From: Silurus meridionalis
Taxonomy: Eukaryota; Chordata; Actinopteri; Siluriformes; Siluridae
DNA: 64,000 nt
Direction: 5' to 3'
Assembly (NCBI RefSeq): GCF_014805685.1
Contig: NC_060902.1
Span: forward strand, 7,903,786 to 7,967,785
Of the stretch, positions 44,122 to 54,390 are shown in pieces. Numbering within the stretch: position 1 is the stretch's first letter; the number at the start of each line of letters is the position of its first letter. The notes beneath the pieces are model-generated. The model searched no databases. It was not told where the DNA came from and worked only from the letters and a program-made list of their open reading frames with translations. The position numbers and the translations under genes are program-made.

Positions 44122-44324
44122 CAGGTAGTCGTTGACTCACAACCTATGCAAATAACGACCGCTCGACATTATGACCACAATCGCGAGCCGCAGCATACGA
44201 CAGTGCGTACCAGCTTCCGGCATAATTTCACAGTACTGTACATATAGCCTACTCTACTTACAACCAAATCGTGTTACGACCGGTCTGTCGGTCCCAATTG
44301 TGGTCGTAAATCCACGACTACCTG
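44122..44324. mobile_element. Pogo-like MITE, 203 bp
   Basis: Ends CAGGTAGTCGTTGACTCAC and TCCACGACTACCTG are flanked by TA (44,120-44,121 and 44,325-44,326). TACGACC/GGTCGTAA words recur inside. It lies between the polypurine tract and the env remnant of the retrovirus. Confidence 0.9.
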
Positions 44325-44349
44325 TATTGCTGGATACACTGAAAAATAC

Positions 44350-44760
44350 ATGGTCCAAATAGGCATAGTACCTACCTACCATAGTAACAGGAAAACAATG
44401 ACAGTCGGAATTATCATAGAAATGTACGGCGCTGACAGACATAGCATGGACCTGCTGTGTGTTGATGAGCCGTCCAGTTGGCGTATTGCCAGAAGGTGTT
44501 GTCGTGTGGGTGAGCATGGGCAGGTATCCCAGGTGATTAGGAGAAGAAGGACAACCATATCGGTCACTGGTTGTGTTACTTTCTTTATTAATAAGAGGTT
44601 GTTGTTCCGTTCCTCGCAGCTTCCCTTGACACGTCCTGCAGTTGTGAGGATGCCCGAAGAGTCAGCACAGAAGGGTCTGAGGAGCTGTCACTGGACCACG
44701 AAGAATGATGACAGAAGGGAACGATACACGTCTCCAATAAAACTCATGGGGATGTCATAA
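44350..44760 (-). pseudogene. Probable env N-terminal remnant of the retrovirus
   Basis: A hydrophobic leader-like stretch (MVVLLLLITW) and, in another frame, a short tryptophan/cysteine-containing phrase resemble the start of a surface glycoprotein. Only about 130 codons in two frames remain, with stops, and most of env is deleted. Low certainty. Confidence 0.4.
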
Positions 44761-44819
44761 GGCTTTGCTTCTGTAACATAAAGAAAAATAGTGATACACA
44801 GGGTACATGTACACACAAT

Positions 44820-46018
44820 TAAGAGGGATCACTTCAAGTGGGACTTTTCTTGATTCTGGTAGCATGGATCCACTGTGGAAAAAGGCCAGTTAATACACCT
44901 GTGCATATGATCGCGACTATTTCTGCCCTCATATTTGCATTCACCCAATCATCGGGTTTTAAAGATTTAATCAGCACAGCATCTCCCACATATGGAAACG
45001 CCATGAAAGGGATAAGTATTTACATAAGTTCTGCGTTACCTTCGCAGTAAAGTGAAGTCAATCTGCCATTCAGAGAATGGAGCAGTGGGTAGTAGTGGGA
45101 GGCCGTCGTGTTTCGCTGCTCTCTTAGTGATGATATTCTGGGATTTAATTCTGGGCACCGATCAGACACCCAGATAGAATCGAGTCTATCATGCAGTTTA
45201 AGTTAGCTACACAAAAAATCGGTTCATATCTTCCCTCACCCCCCTTCGTGCGCGATGTGTAACACTGTGAAACTCACGCATGAGGAAAAGAACACAGTGA
45301 GATGGAAGGCATAGGCGAAAATCTGCACTGTACCAAGCAAATGTAAATCGGTAATGAGAGCGGAGGAAAGGAGACAGGTGTTAATAGGAGCGCTAAAAGT
45401 GGGGAAAAACACCTGAGCTTGTGCCGCACTTTTTGCCACTTTGTCAGCCAAGGAATTGACTTTAGCTTCTACATTGTTGTCATAAGAATGGGCTTTTGTT
45501 TTGATGATGGCCAGTGTGCAAGGAAGACAGCAAGCAGTGATAAGGTTCTGATCTAAGGACGAATGAGACATGGATTTCCCTTTAGCCGAGCGGAAACCAC
45601 GGGATTGCCAGATGCGGCCAAAATCGTGCACAATCCCAAAGGCATATCGGGAGTCAGTGTAGATTGTGACATCTTTTCATTCAGAAAGGACACATGCACG
45701 AGTCAAGGTGAAGAGTTCAGCGGCCTGTGCAGAAGAATAAGGCAAAGAGTAAGCTTCAACAGGGACATCAGGTAAGGAACAGACAGAGTAACCACACAGA
45801 AATTTACCATCATATGGCTTCGAACATGAGCCGTCCACAAAAAGTGACTCACCCCTGTCTAAAGGAGTGGAAGACAAATCTGGGCGTATACTAGTGGAGT
45901 GAATGACCTCGGAGCAGCAATCATGTGTGGTGTTGTGCAGTGTGTCTTCTTGTGCATTAATCAAACGAGCAAGTGCATGACCAAAAGTGTCGAAAGAGGA
46001 GGTGGCCTTGATTTCCAA
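44820..46018 (-). pseudogene. Retroviral integrase end and RNase H remnants
   Basis: From right to left: RNase H sequence (45,677-46,018, with LFVDGSC and AELFTLTRA), then its second part (45,236-45,631, with NSLADKVAKSAA), then an integrase C-terminal piece near 44,850-45,030 (VGDAVLIKSLKP, WIHATRIKK). The integrase catalytic core between the last two is missing. Each piece is in a different frame. Confidence 0.75.
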
Positions 46019-46043
46019 ATTACTGGTCTAGCAAAGGATAGTT

Positions 46044-46822
46044 TTATAGCCGGATCTTTTTTGAGCTGTCATGTGTTGTGTGCAAGTTCTGAAGGACCTG
46101 TTTCACCTGATGTGGAGAGTGCAAGACCATAGGATGAGACAACACAAATCTTTCAGCGTCTTGGACCATCACAGCACAGGCAGCAACCGCACGAAGACAC
46201 GCAGGTAAACCCTGAGCCACGGTGTCAAGTGTTTTGGACAGAAATGCATGCTCCTGCGCCAAGACAGCAGAGGCAGTTTCGTCCTGTTCACACGCATAAA
46301 GGTGAAAAACCTTGATAGATCGACAGTCCGAGACCGGGGCTAAACACAAAGCTGACCGCAAAGCCTCGTACGCCTCATTCATCTCAGGTGTCCACGTTAG
46401 TGGGTGCTGCAAAGGATCGTTGTGTGAGATTGCAGAGCGGAGACGTTTGTTGTGTAGTAGTTAATAGTTATTCAGTCCAAAGAAAGCCATGAAAGCATGC
46501 TTTGTGGAGGGACGCCTTGTGTTAAGAATGATCTGTACACGATCTTTAGAGAGCCGTTTGCTGCCTTGAGAAAGTTCGAACCCTAGGTATTTCACAGTGG
46601 TTCTACAAAACGTTTAAAGAAAAAAGTTTGGTTTTGGATACCTTGAATCCTTTTCTTGCCAGATGATGCAGGAGGCACAGGGAGGATTGTTCACAGAGGT
46701 CCTCAGAGACCAGGAAATCATCTGCATACTGTAAGAAAAGAGAGTCAGAGGGGAGGGCAAGATCACAGAGGGCGTCCATTACCACAGCGGAAAAGACTGC
46801 CGGGGAGTCAAAGAATCCTTCT
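46044..46822 (-). pseudogene. Retroviral reverse transcriptase fragment
   Basis: 46,603-46,822 contains the catalytic box QYADDFLV and the preceding palm sequence. 46,044-46,412 contains thumb and connection sequence. A stop-rich gap separates them. The fragment ends at the duplication junction, so the finger region is lost. Confidence 0.85.
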
Positions 46823-47361
46823 AGAAATGGCCAGTGTGGTTGTACATTTTCTTTCCAGAAAAGCAGGGGATCTGCTGAATTTATTCTTCAAATGGCTTCG
46901 AGATAAGACTCCTGTTTGGTTGGAATGTTGAACCCCGGATACACTGGCCGTTTTGCAGTTTGGCTAGCCAAAATATGATAGTTATTAAAGGAGTTGGTTT
47001 GTTCATAATAAAAATCATTACACACACTAAAGATACTGAAATGGGGTTCTATTTAAAATCGTAACGGAAAATACTTTTTTTTTTTAAATCTCACATGCTT
47101 TAAGGTTGAATAAATAAAAATTACTTAGGTTACTTACATGCATTTATATGCATTGAAAAATATTCAATGTATTATGCATATGCAGTAATTGCACAGTACA
47201 TTAACATGAACCGAGTTTGTAACACTTCAAGAAAATACAGATACAGCACCGTCTGCTGGACAAAACAAGACTGTACAAAATTGGCATAAATACAGAAAGA
47301 ACTATAACGGGAATTGCAAACGATGTTATTGGTCTTGTTCAGGGAAATATACATATGTGTC

Positions 47362-47537
47362 AGGTGCAGGTGCCTCTCCTGGAGCTTCTGCCTCGGGTAC
47401 CTCTCCTGGAGCTTCTGCCTCGGGTACTTCTCCTAGAGCTTCTGCCTCGGGTGCCTCTCCTGGAGCTTCTGCCTCGGGTGCCTCTCCTGGAGCTTCTGCC
47501 TCGGGTGCCTCTCCTGGAGCTTCTGCCTCGGGTGCTG
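47362..47537 (-). pseudogene. sarnp: sarnp-like exon 3, copy 2, with six repeat units
   Basis: Six nearly identical 27-bp units encode EAEAPGEAP-type acidic repeats, against four diverged units in copy 1. The GTATAT donor of copy 1 is altered here by a small insertion (ACATATGTATAT). Since exons 4 onward were not duplicated, this partial gene has no proper 3' end. Confidence 0.72.
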
Positions 47538-47810
47538 CTGCCTCCTAAACAAAATGTATTTGCCTTTAACAAAGCTTTACTCAAGGACTGTGCGTAATTT
47601 AACTGAATGCTGAAGTTAAAACTACTAAATCTCCTAAAGTTTTTTTTTTTTAATGTTATAAACATTTCAGGATATGCTTTATGTGCTCCCTATATAAGTA
47701 CAGTAATCCTATAAAAACAGTATTTTTGCATCATAAACACAAAGGTTATGGTTAACCTGCTTAGATAACTTCAGTTTTAAAATGTTCACCCAAACAGTTT
47801 GACTAAGATT

Positions 47811-47905
47811 TTTACATTTGCATTATTATATGGTTTACTGAGGTCATATAATAATAATGCAAATGCAAAAATTTAGATTTACGTAGTATTTTAACTACGT
47901 AAATC
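47811..47905. repeat. Compound palindrome, copy 2
   Basis: Equivalent of 22,439-22,543, with shorter outer arms. The small hairpin (47,876-47,905) has the same GATTTACGTAG stem but loop TATTTTAA, the reverse complement of the copy 1 loop. The third arm of copy 1 is absent. Confidence 0.9.
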
Positions 47906-48366
47906 TTTGTGCTTGTGTAGCTGACACTATCTTCATTCCCCTCACATGACAGAAAACATCTAAAGAATCCTAGTGTTCGGTAATTTTAGTTTTACTTAGT
48001 TTCATCACTATGCACAGACTAAAAGGTAACATACAGCGTAATGTACCAATTAAAACACTTTCAAACACATTTTTATCAACTTTGCTGACAATGCTACAGC
48101 TACAACATCTAATATTAACTTTATTACCTCGTGTTTAGACACACAATATCAAGTAGTCATTTATTCTTATATAAGCATTATAAAATTAATCTACAGTTAA
48201 TAACATGACTTTCATTCAGCCAGTTGGTGTTTGAACTGGAGTGATAAAACTAAAAAGGCACAGGAGTTAATCTGCAACCAAACACAACCATCTTACATAG
48301 AAATAAACCTCCCCGAATGTGAATTAAGATATAACATAAGAGATGCAGTTCCACACACATACATAC

Positions 48367-48456
48367 CATCATTGATGTACACCTGCAGCTGGGCAATCAG
48401 ATCTCTCTTACCCTTAATATCCAGTCCCCGGATAGCACATTCCTGCTTCAGCTCAG
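48367..48456 (-). pseudogene. sarnp: sarnp-like exon 2 (SAP domain), copy 2
   Basis: The same 29-codon SAP motif as 23,034-23,123 with changes that keep the frame (ELKQECAIRGLDIKGKRDLI, then AQLQVYIND). The arginine in AIRGL is nearer to the human wording (ARGL) than copy 1. The acceptor and the 5' phase problem are identical to copy 1, so that oddity predates the duplication. Confidence 0.8.
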
Positions 48457-49634
48457 CTACTACAAACACCACCATAGATGCAAGAAAATATGTATTTCAT
48501 CAAGCACAAATTTATGCAAAGCAACACACAACTACTACATGTGCTCCCTACAGATATTCATTTATTGTTATGATTAGTTTCATACAGAGTTGCTATTTAG
48601 AAATCTTTTACATTTGTTTAGGTTATGTTTTGAAGGCTTAGTAATGACACTGTAGCCAAAAATAAAAATACAAAAATCTAAACAGGACCATAACTACAAA
48701 AACCAAAATAAACAAGCATTAAATTTAAATTTTCAGTCTGTTATGGTTTAATAAAAAAACTAACTTTTATTTATCTGCAGTCAAATCTGAATAAACATCC
48801 AAATTCTTATTCTTTTTGTTAATTTGCAAGGAAAAATCCTAATCACAACATAATCTTGTACATGTACAGCCTTTTGACGTGACCTTTTGAAGTCACAGTT
48901 TTGAACATTAATGCACCTTGTGCTACATACAAATAGATTTTCAGATTTTATCACATTTCTGGCAAAGTAAAAAAAAAAATAGGACTGCTTATCAGATAAT
49001 GATGCTTTTAGGACCTTCTCTGATTCTCTGCCTTGAGTAAAGCTTATGGTTGTTACTGGGCAGTGAAATGCTTTTTAATGTGGCATGACTGCAATGCACT
49101 TGATTTACACTGAAGAAATGATTGTACATCTTATTTCACACCACTGTTCTATATAGGTTATTTATCTGTATCGTGAGCATGTGCAAAAACGTTAACACTG
49201 GCTTAAATATTACGGTTAACTAAATACTTTCGGAACATATTTATAAATCAGGAATAATACAAATGACGTTTAATTAAAACAAGCAAAACCAGTTAAAATG
49301 TCTTCTGTTTTGTTTACTTTCAAGCTACTCGACAATTCCTGACGTTGTTATGATTCTATTTACATGCTTTTTTTTTTTTTTTTTTTATAAAAACCATTAA
49401 AGTTACTGCGATTAAGAAAAGTATTAAATTCTATATTTAAAAAAAAAAAAAACGAGGGCGAATTGTCTCTCATTAGCTATTTAGCAAGAAAGACACTGGT
49501 ATTAGCCGTTTTTTACTTTGCTAACTTGCAAAAGTTCATCCCACACCTTCAGACACATTAGGGATATTTAAAAAACTTTTATATTTTTAAGACTATAACT
49601 AAAGACTTGAAACGTGCAGTGTTTGTTTAGTTAC

Positions 49635-49664
49635 CTCCAACTGAAGGTATCTGACGAGCTCCAT
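49635..49664 (-). pseudogene. sarnp: sarnp-like exon 1, copy 2
   Basis: Reads MELVRYLQLE before a GTAACT donor. It belongs to a partial gene, but it keeps the start sequence better than copy 1. Confidence 0.6.
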
Positions 49665-50511
49665 TTTCAGCTGTGGCTTCTGGCTGGTATACCTGCTTTG
49701 ATATCGCCACCTACAGGCCTCTTGGAGAATATATTTTCATTTAAAATGGATGGTTGCTTCCAACCGGGGACAGGGATTTCTAATTACATTAAGGCCACAA
49801 TTTTAAGTCAGACGTCTCTTTTGGATTTTTTTGGTTCCAAAAAAATCATCTTTATTATCAGAAATACACAAGTTTAGAGAGCTAAATTTTTGTCTGTTTT
49901 TTTCTATTCTGGTGGGGCGTCCCTATTTTGTCTTACCACCAACCACCTCTAGGTGTCAATTATCTTCAGATTATCCAATGTATATGCAATTATAACTGTA
50001 AAAAATTAACAATGAAGATTAAGTTCAGACTATAACTAAAGAGTTGTTTAAAGGGGAGACTTTAACTGCTTTTATTTATTTTTTTATTTTGCATTTCACT
50101 ATTTCCCATTATCTCTTGTATTTGAATAGACCATTTTTAAGAATGTATACAGTAAAAAATCCTTACCCCACATCCTGTTTAACACATCTAATTCTCTTCA
50201 ATTCTGAGATTCTGAAAAGTTCCACATTTTGAAATCTACAACACTCATGTTATATGACAAACATGTTCATTTTCATTAACACCATTATGGTCTATGATAA
50301 ATAATGATCTGGGCACACTGGAATCTATTTAAATTAAAACAGAACATGCATGTGATCAACCGTGTTGCAAGATATATTGCTATATAATATATCTATCAAT
50401 ATTAGGTAGAAGTAGGAGATATTTGATGTACAACCCTGATTAACAACCACCTAAAAAGTTTGGACATTTGAGCAATACCCACAAAAACAAGAATCTGTGA
50501 ATCTTAATTCT
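49665..50511. other. Region upstream of the sarnp-like copy 2
   Basis: Matches the copy 1 upstream region without the pogo-like element. The empty site reads TTATTTATTTTTTTATTTTG near 50,075. No gene seen. Confidence 0.5.
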
Positions 50512-50842
50512 CTTTAACATTTATTTGTAAGCAACTTGAACTGAAATGTTTTTGAACCTGTTGCCTTCAACAAACATACTGGGGAAAAAAAAAAAAAAAA
50601 ACATCCAGTAAAGGCTTTTCACCTTTACATTTTTCACTTCATGTAATCAATACGATTTTTAACATCACATTTTACTGCCTCCCAACCTCTCCCTTGAAGT
50701 GTTGCTGGGAATATTACAATGCACTTCATGCACTGGGCTTTAACAGGAACCTTGCCAGAACTGATGTAGTCCATCAGAGTCTTTTTTCACAGCCTGGATC
50801 TCCTCTGTAGACCACTTTCTTTGTGGGTTTTTTGAAGATCCT
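50512..50842 (-). pseudogene. Crypton-type gene, C-terminal exon, copy 2 (frameshift)
   Basis: Reads GSSKNPQRKWSTEEIQAVKK and is then shifted by one extra A in a run of As, so the PGK...C region is out of frame. The stop of copy 1 is absent here. The copies therefore carry independent lesions. Confidence 0.7.
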
Positions 50843-50862
50843 GAATAAAATAAAACTAATTA

Positions 50863-50990
50863 CCGTAATTTCCGGACTATTAAGCGCACCCAAATATAAG
50901 CCACACATACTGAATTTGACAAAGATTTTTATTTTGAACATAAATAAGCCACACCTGTCTATAAGCTGCAGGTGCCTACATTGAAACTGG
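50863..50990. mobile_element. Terminus of a fish DNA transposon (CCGTAATTTCCGGACTAT type)
   Basis: After a TA, CCGTAATTTCCGGACTATTA and AAGCGCACCCAAATATAAGC are the start of a common vertebrate MITE-like repeat. The other end is not seen. It is absent from copy 1 at the equivalent site. Confidence 0.55.
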
Positions 50991-51018
50991 TAGCAACTGT
51001 GATAAGTGACTTATAACA

Positions 51019-52051
51019 CAGGGGCGTAGATTACACGGGGGACGCGGTGGACATGTACCCGGCACTTTTTATAAAAAGTAAATTCGTCCCCCTTACTTTA
51101 ATCAGGGGCGCCGTTAGGGGGGGTGCAGAGTATGCCAGGCATATGGGCCTAAGAGAACGCTAGGGGGCCCCACAATCAACAATTAAAATTACATACACAC
51201 ATATTTCAAATAATAACACTGGTGAAATAAAATAAATTCCCTGTAAATAAAATTAAACTATTGTTAAAGTGCTGCGTGACGCTCCTCAACCAGCACGCAT
51301 GACGTTGATGCAAAATGTAACGATGGACCGAAAGAAGCATTTGTCTGGTGCCCAAAAACGAAAACTCAAAAAAGTAAGAGGTAAAAAAAATTTTAAAACT
51401 CTCTTACAAATTGGGTCTTTCCGAAAAATATATTAGGCCATCGTGTTTTTTTTTATAAGCTATTTCCAAGTGTTATGATAACAAGACTTATAATTACTGT
51501 TACAAGTTATTCCGTTCTGTATAAGCTTCCGGTGTTGTGCATCTTTTACGTTTTATATTTCTTTATTGCTACCGCCCAAATTAAATGTACTAATGTTTTA
51601 CTGAAAATGGGTGGGAAAATATATTTCTCTGAAGATGAGTGTTGAAAAAACAGAGAAAAAAGACAATGAATTTAACGAGAGTTATTTTGTTTGTAGCTTA
51701 CGGTGTTGTTTTGCACGTTTTAATGTGTTCTCTAATGGAATGTTTTACTGAAAGTAGGATGAAAATGTTTATTTATTTTTTGACTTAGAGAGTGTTTACT
51801 CATGAATAAAATTAAACACATGAGGTTTGTCTACAGACTGCATAAGTTAAAATGTGTTTAGAAGCTCGTTGTTATATTTAGTCGGTTGATATGTTACATT
51901 TCTCTTCCTTTATACATTTGTTTTTTTGAGAATGTTTTATTAAAAAATTAAAATCATTTTTATTCATTTATATTCATTATATCATTTATATTGTAACATA
52001 TTATGCAATAGCAAATTATTACATTTCTTTAACAATACAAATTATTTTATG

Positions 52052-52135
<84 letters not shown>

Positions 52136-52820
52136 GGCCCAAAATTCTGTCTTGCATACCCCCCTTAAAACTGTTAATTGCGCCCCTCACTTTTTTAGTG
52201 TAGAGTGTGTGTTCGTGACATGTTGAGGTTTTAATGGAGCAAACATTCGGTTGCGATAAGCTCAAACGCTGGGAACGTTACAGTATGCTGATAGGAACTG
52301 ATCTTTATTTTATGGGGTGCGCTTTTATTATTGCACTAATTTTACGTTTTGGCAGTTTTAAGTAGCTTTATGTATTGAGATATATGTTCGCTTTAACACT
52401 GTGTAAAAAGCTACTACTTTTAAACAAACCAGTCAGGAAGCTTAAAAGAAGTGACACTAAATGTTTATTTCATCTCATTATATAATTGATATTGGGTCTT
52501 GACATGTTTGTTAGTTGAGTTCAATACATATTTTCTTTCAATAGTTTGTTTTTAATTACTTGTTTTATTCCTGAAACATGGACTGTAGAATAGAACAAAA
52601 TGAAGTATTATTTGAATGTGCAAGTCTTCATTACTGTGTGCCATGTACTGTGCATACACAAAATACAATGTGAAATATGTAAACAATATACTTTAATACC
52701 ATTATAAGGACATCTTTGTACTTTATACTCAAAAAGGTACACACTACTACCTTAGAGTACCAATGTGTAACACTAGACATTTTGTCCCCCCCCACTTTTG
52801 AAATGATGGCTACGCCCCTG
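51019..52820. mobile_element. hAT-like element, 1,802 bp, with a second one nested
   Basis: Ends CAGGGGCGTAG and CTACGCCCCTG are flanked by TTATAACA and TCATAACG (6 of 8 identical). A second pair, CAGGGGCGCCGTTA at 51,103 and TTAATTGCGCCCCT ending 52,187, marks a nested element. A long (TA)n run is inside. No transposase was recognised. It is absent from copy 1. Confidence 0.75.
52059..52132. repeat. (TA)n microsatellite
   Basis: About 74 bp of TA repeat inside the nested hAT-like element. Confidence 0.97.
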
Positions 52821-53084
52821 TCATAACGTATCAGTAAAATACACAATATTTAGTTTGACTTTCATTGTTGTACAGTTTTAGACACATTTGTGCTAAAATG
52901 CTCGCTTGCATAGTTGTAAATCTGGCATATTTATATACACGTCACCTTTACATGGTCTTAAGCACAAATTCCTGCACTGGGAATTGGTTATAATCAATTG
53001 GTTCCAATCATAAAATCCCTAAACAGAATGCACTTTCTTTACAAGTACAACATTCCCAGATGTTTTCAATATCAAAATAGTTTT

Positions 53085-53360
53085 AACCTTAGCCGGGTGA
53101 TGACTTTTGTCTTGTCAAACTTCAGGAGTCGTCGTCTTTGATTTGTCTGTATAATAAAAAGCTCTTTCATCAAATGATTCAATAAGAACTAAATATCATT
53201 AAGCACTTAATTGTTTTCTTCCAGTAAAATTTTATCTCTAGCTTTCCCATCATTCCCTACATTAGCTAACTACATACCTGCAGAATTTGATGGTGGAGGT
53301 GAAGCATTGTTTTCTTTCTCGTTTTCAGAGTCTGATCCTTTACTGTCCATCAGTACTCTC
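53085..53360 (-). pseudogene. Crypton-type gene, two small linker exons, copy 2
   Basis: Counterparts of 27,114-27,385: SDSENEKENNASPPPSNSA and a DKSKT-type exon with small indels, including extra bases in the second exon (GTCGTC) and one lost base near 53,390. Confidence 0.55.
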
Positions 53361-53550
53361 TCTAGTAAACACGGCAACCACAGAGAAATGATTATAGCTA
53401 AATAAGTGTAGAATCATTTTTTAAAATGCTACATCCATCAAATAAACTATAACCAGTTTAATATCCTGTTAATCATAACATGGATTTTTTTAAACATCTT
53501 TTTTTTAAACATCTATTTACTCAGGCCTGTTTTACCTTGTGGATCAATCT

Positions 53551-54388
53551 GGATCTCATCTAGATTGCTTTTTTGAAATGAGATAGTTGTCTCTCATCAA
53601 CTCTCTCCAACTTTACTTATCTTCTCCAGCTGTAATGTACCTTCAGGTAGCCTGTAGTACTGCCGATGCACCCTGATGTTGTGTACTAAAAAGTCAGCAA
53701 GGTCATCCATTTAATTGTCTTTCAAATTAAGGACCTTGGACATAGTGGCCATGTGCTTTCTAAGTCTAGTGGAGGATAACGCTTCAGGGTGTTCTGCTTC
53801 ACAGCTTTGAGCAATCTGACGAATAATGTGTGATCCTCTGAAGTGACTGAGTGCTTGTGGTCGTCCAACCATGAACACGTTTTCATTGGGCACATCAAAG
53901 TTTTTGCCAGTCTTTAAAAGTAACTCCATTGAGGTCACGATATCAGGAGTGAGAACAAAGGGAATTTTGTCCACGTTTGTCTTTTCTCTCAATTCTCTGG
54001 AAGTGCTTACACAGTTTCTTTTCAAGGTCTGTCAGAGCGAGCGCTACATTTGGATGAGTCAGTGAGGTGTGCCTCAATGTAAAGGAACAGCTTGGATACT
54101 TCTCCTTCCTTCTACAATTGAACAGAATCACCTGAGTGTCACTTTTGCAACTTCTGCCCAGTGCTTGTTACTTGGATCTTTTTTCAGGTTTAGTTTGGCT
54201 CTCGTTACTCTGTCAAGATACTGATGCATTTTTTTCACATCTTCAGCAAAGGGAAGAAGTTGGAGAGTTCCACTTTGCCTCGCTCAAATTTCGGAGGGCC
54301 TCGGATGAGACATGCACACTCCATTTAGTTTTGCAAATTTGTTTGAAGGCTTGCACATTGCTAATGGTGTTCTTATCACCTGACATCA
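53551..54388 (-). pseudogene. Crypton-type gene, tyrosine-recombinase-like exon, copy 2
   Basis: Contains FRGSHIIRQIAQSCEAEHP, SSTRLRKHMATMSKVLNLK, a TAA stop (DN-stop-MDDLADFLV) and then VHNIRVHRQYYRLPEGT with the presumed catalytic tyrosine that copy 1 lost by deletion. The arrangement R..RKH..(G/N)H...Y is the catalytic signature of tyrosine recombinases. A second stop follows soon after (VGES-stop). It is non-functional, but it shows what the ancestral exon held. Confidence 0.72.
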
Positions 54389-54390
54389 TC

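Larger units (their letters stand above)
43296..46822 (-). mobile_element. Endogenous retrovirus, minus strand, 5' half missing
   Basis: Reading leftwards the order is RT, RNase H, integrase, env remnant, polypurine tract and 3' LTR. The wording is of the gamma/epsilon-type retrovirus group. The element is inserted in the BEL/Pao remnant on its LTR side. On the other side it is cut within the reverse transcriptase at about 46,822, exactly where duplication copy 2 begins, so gag, primer site and 5' LTR are lost. All coding pieces carry stops or frameshifts. Confidence 0.85.

Noticed and set aside
47355..47665. Arginine/serine-rich or leucine-rich repeat protein from the minisatellite
   Set aside because: Only the acidic minus-strand frame fits the splice phases of the neighbouring sarnp-like exons. 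The other frames are shadows of the 27-bp repeat.
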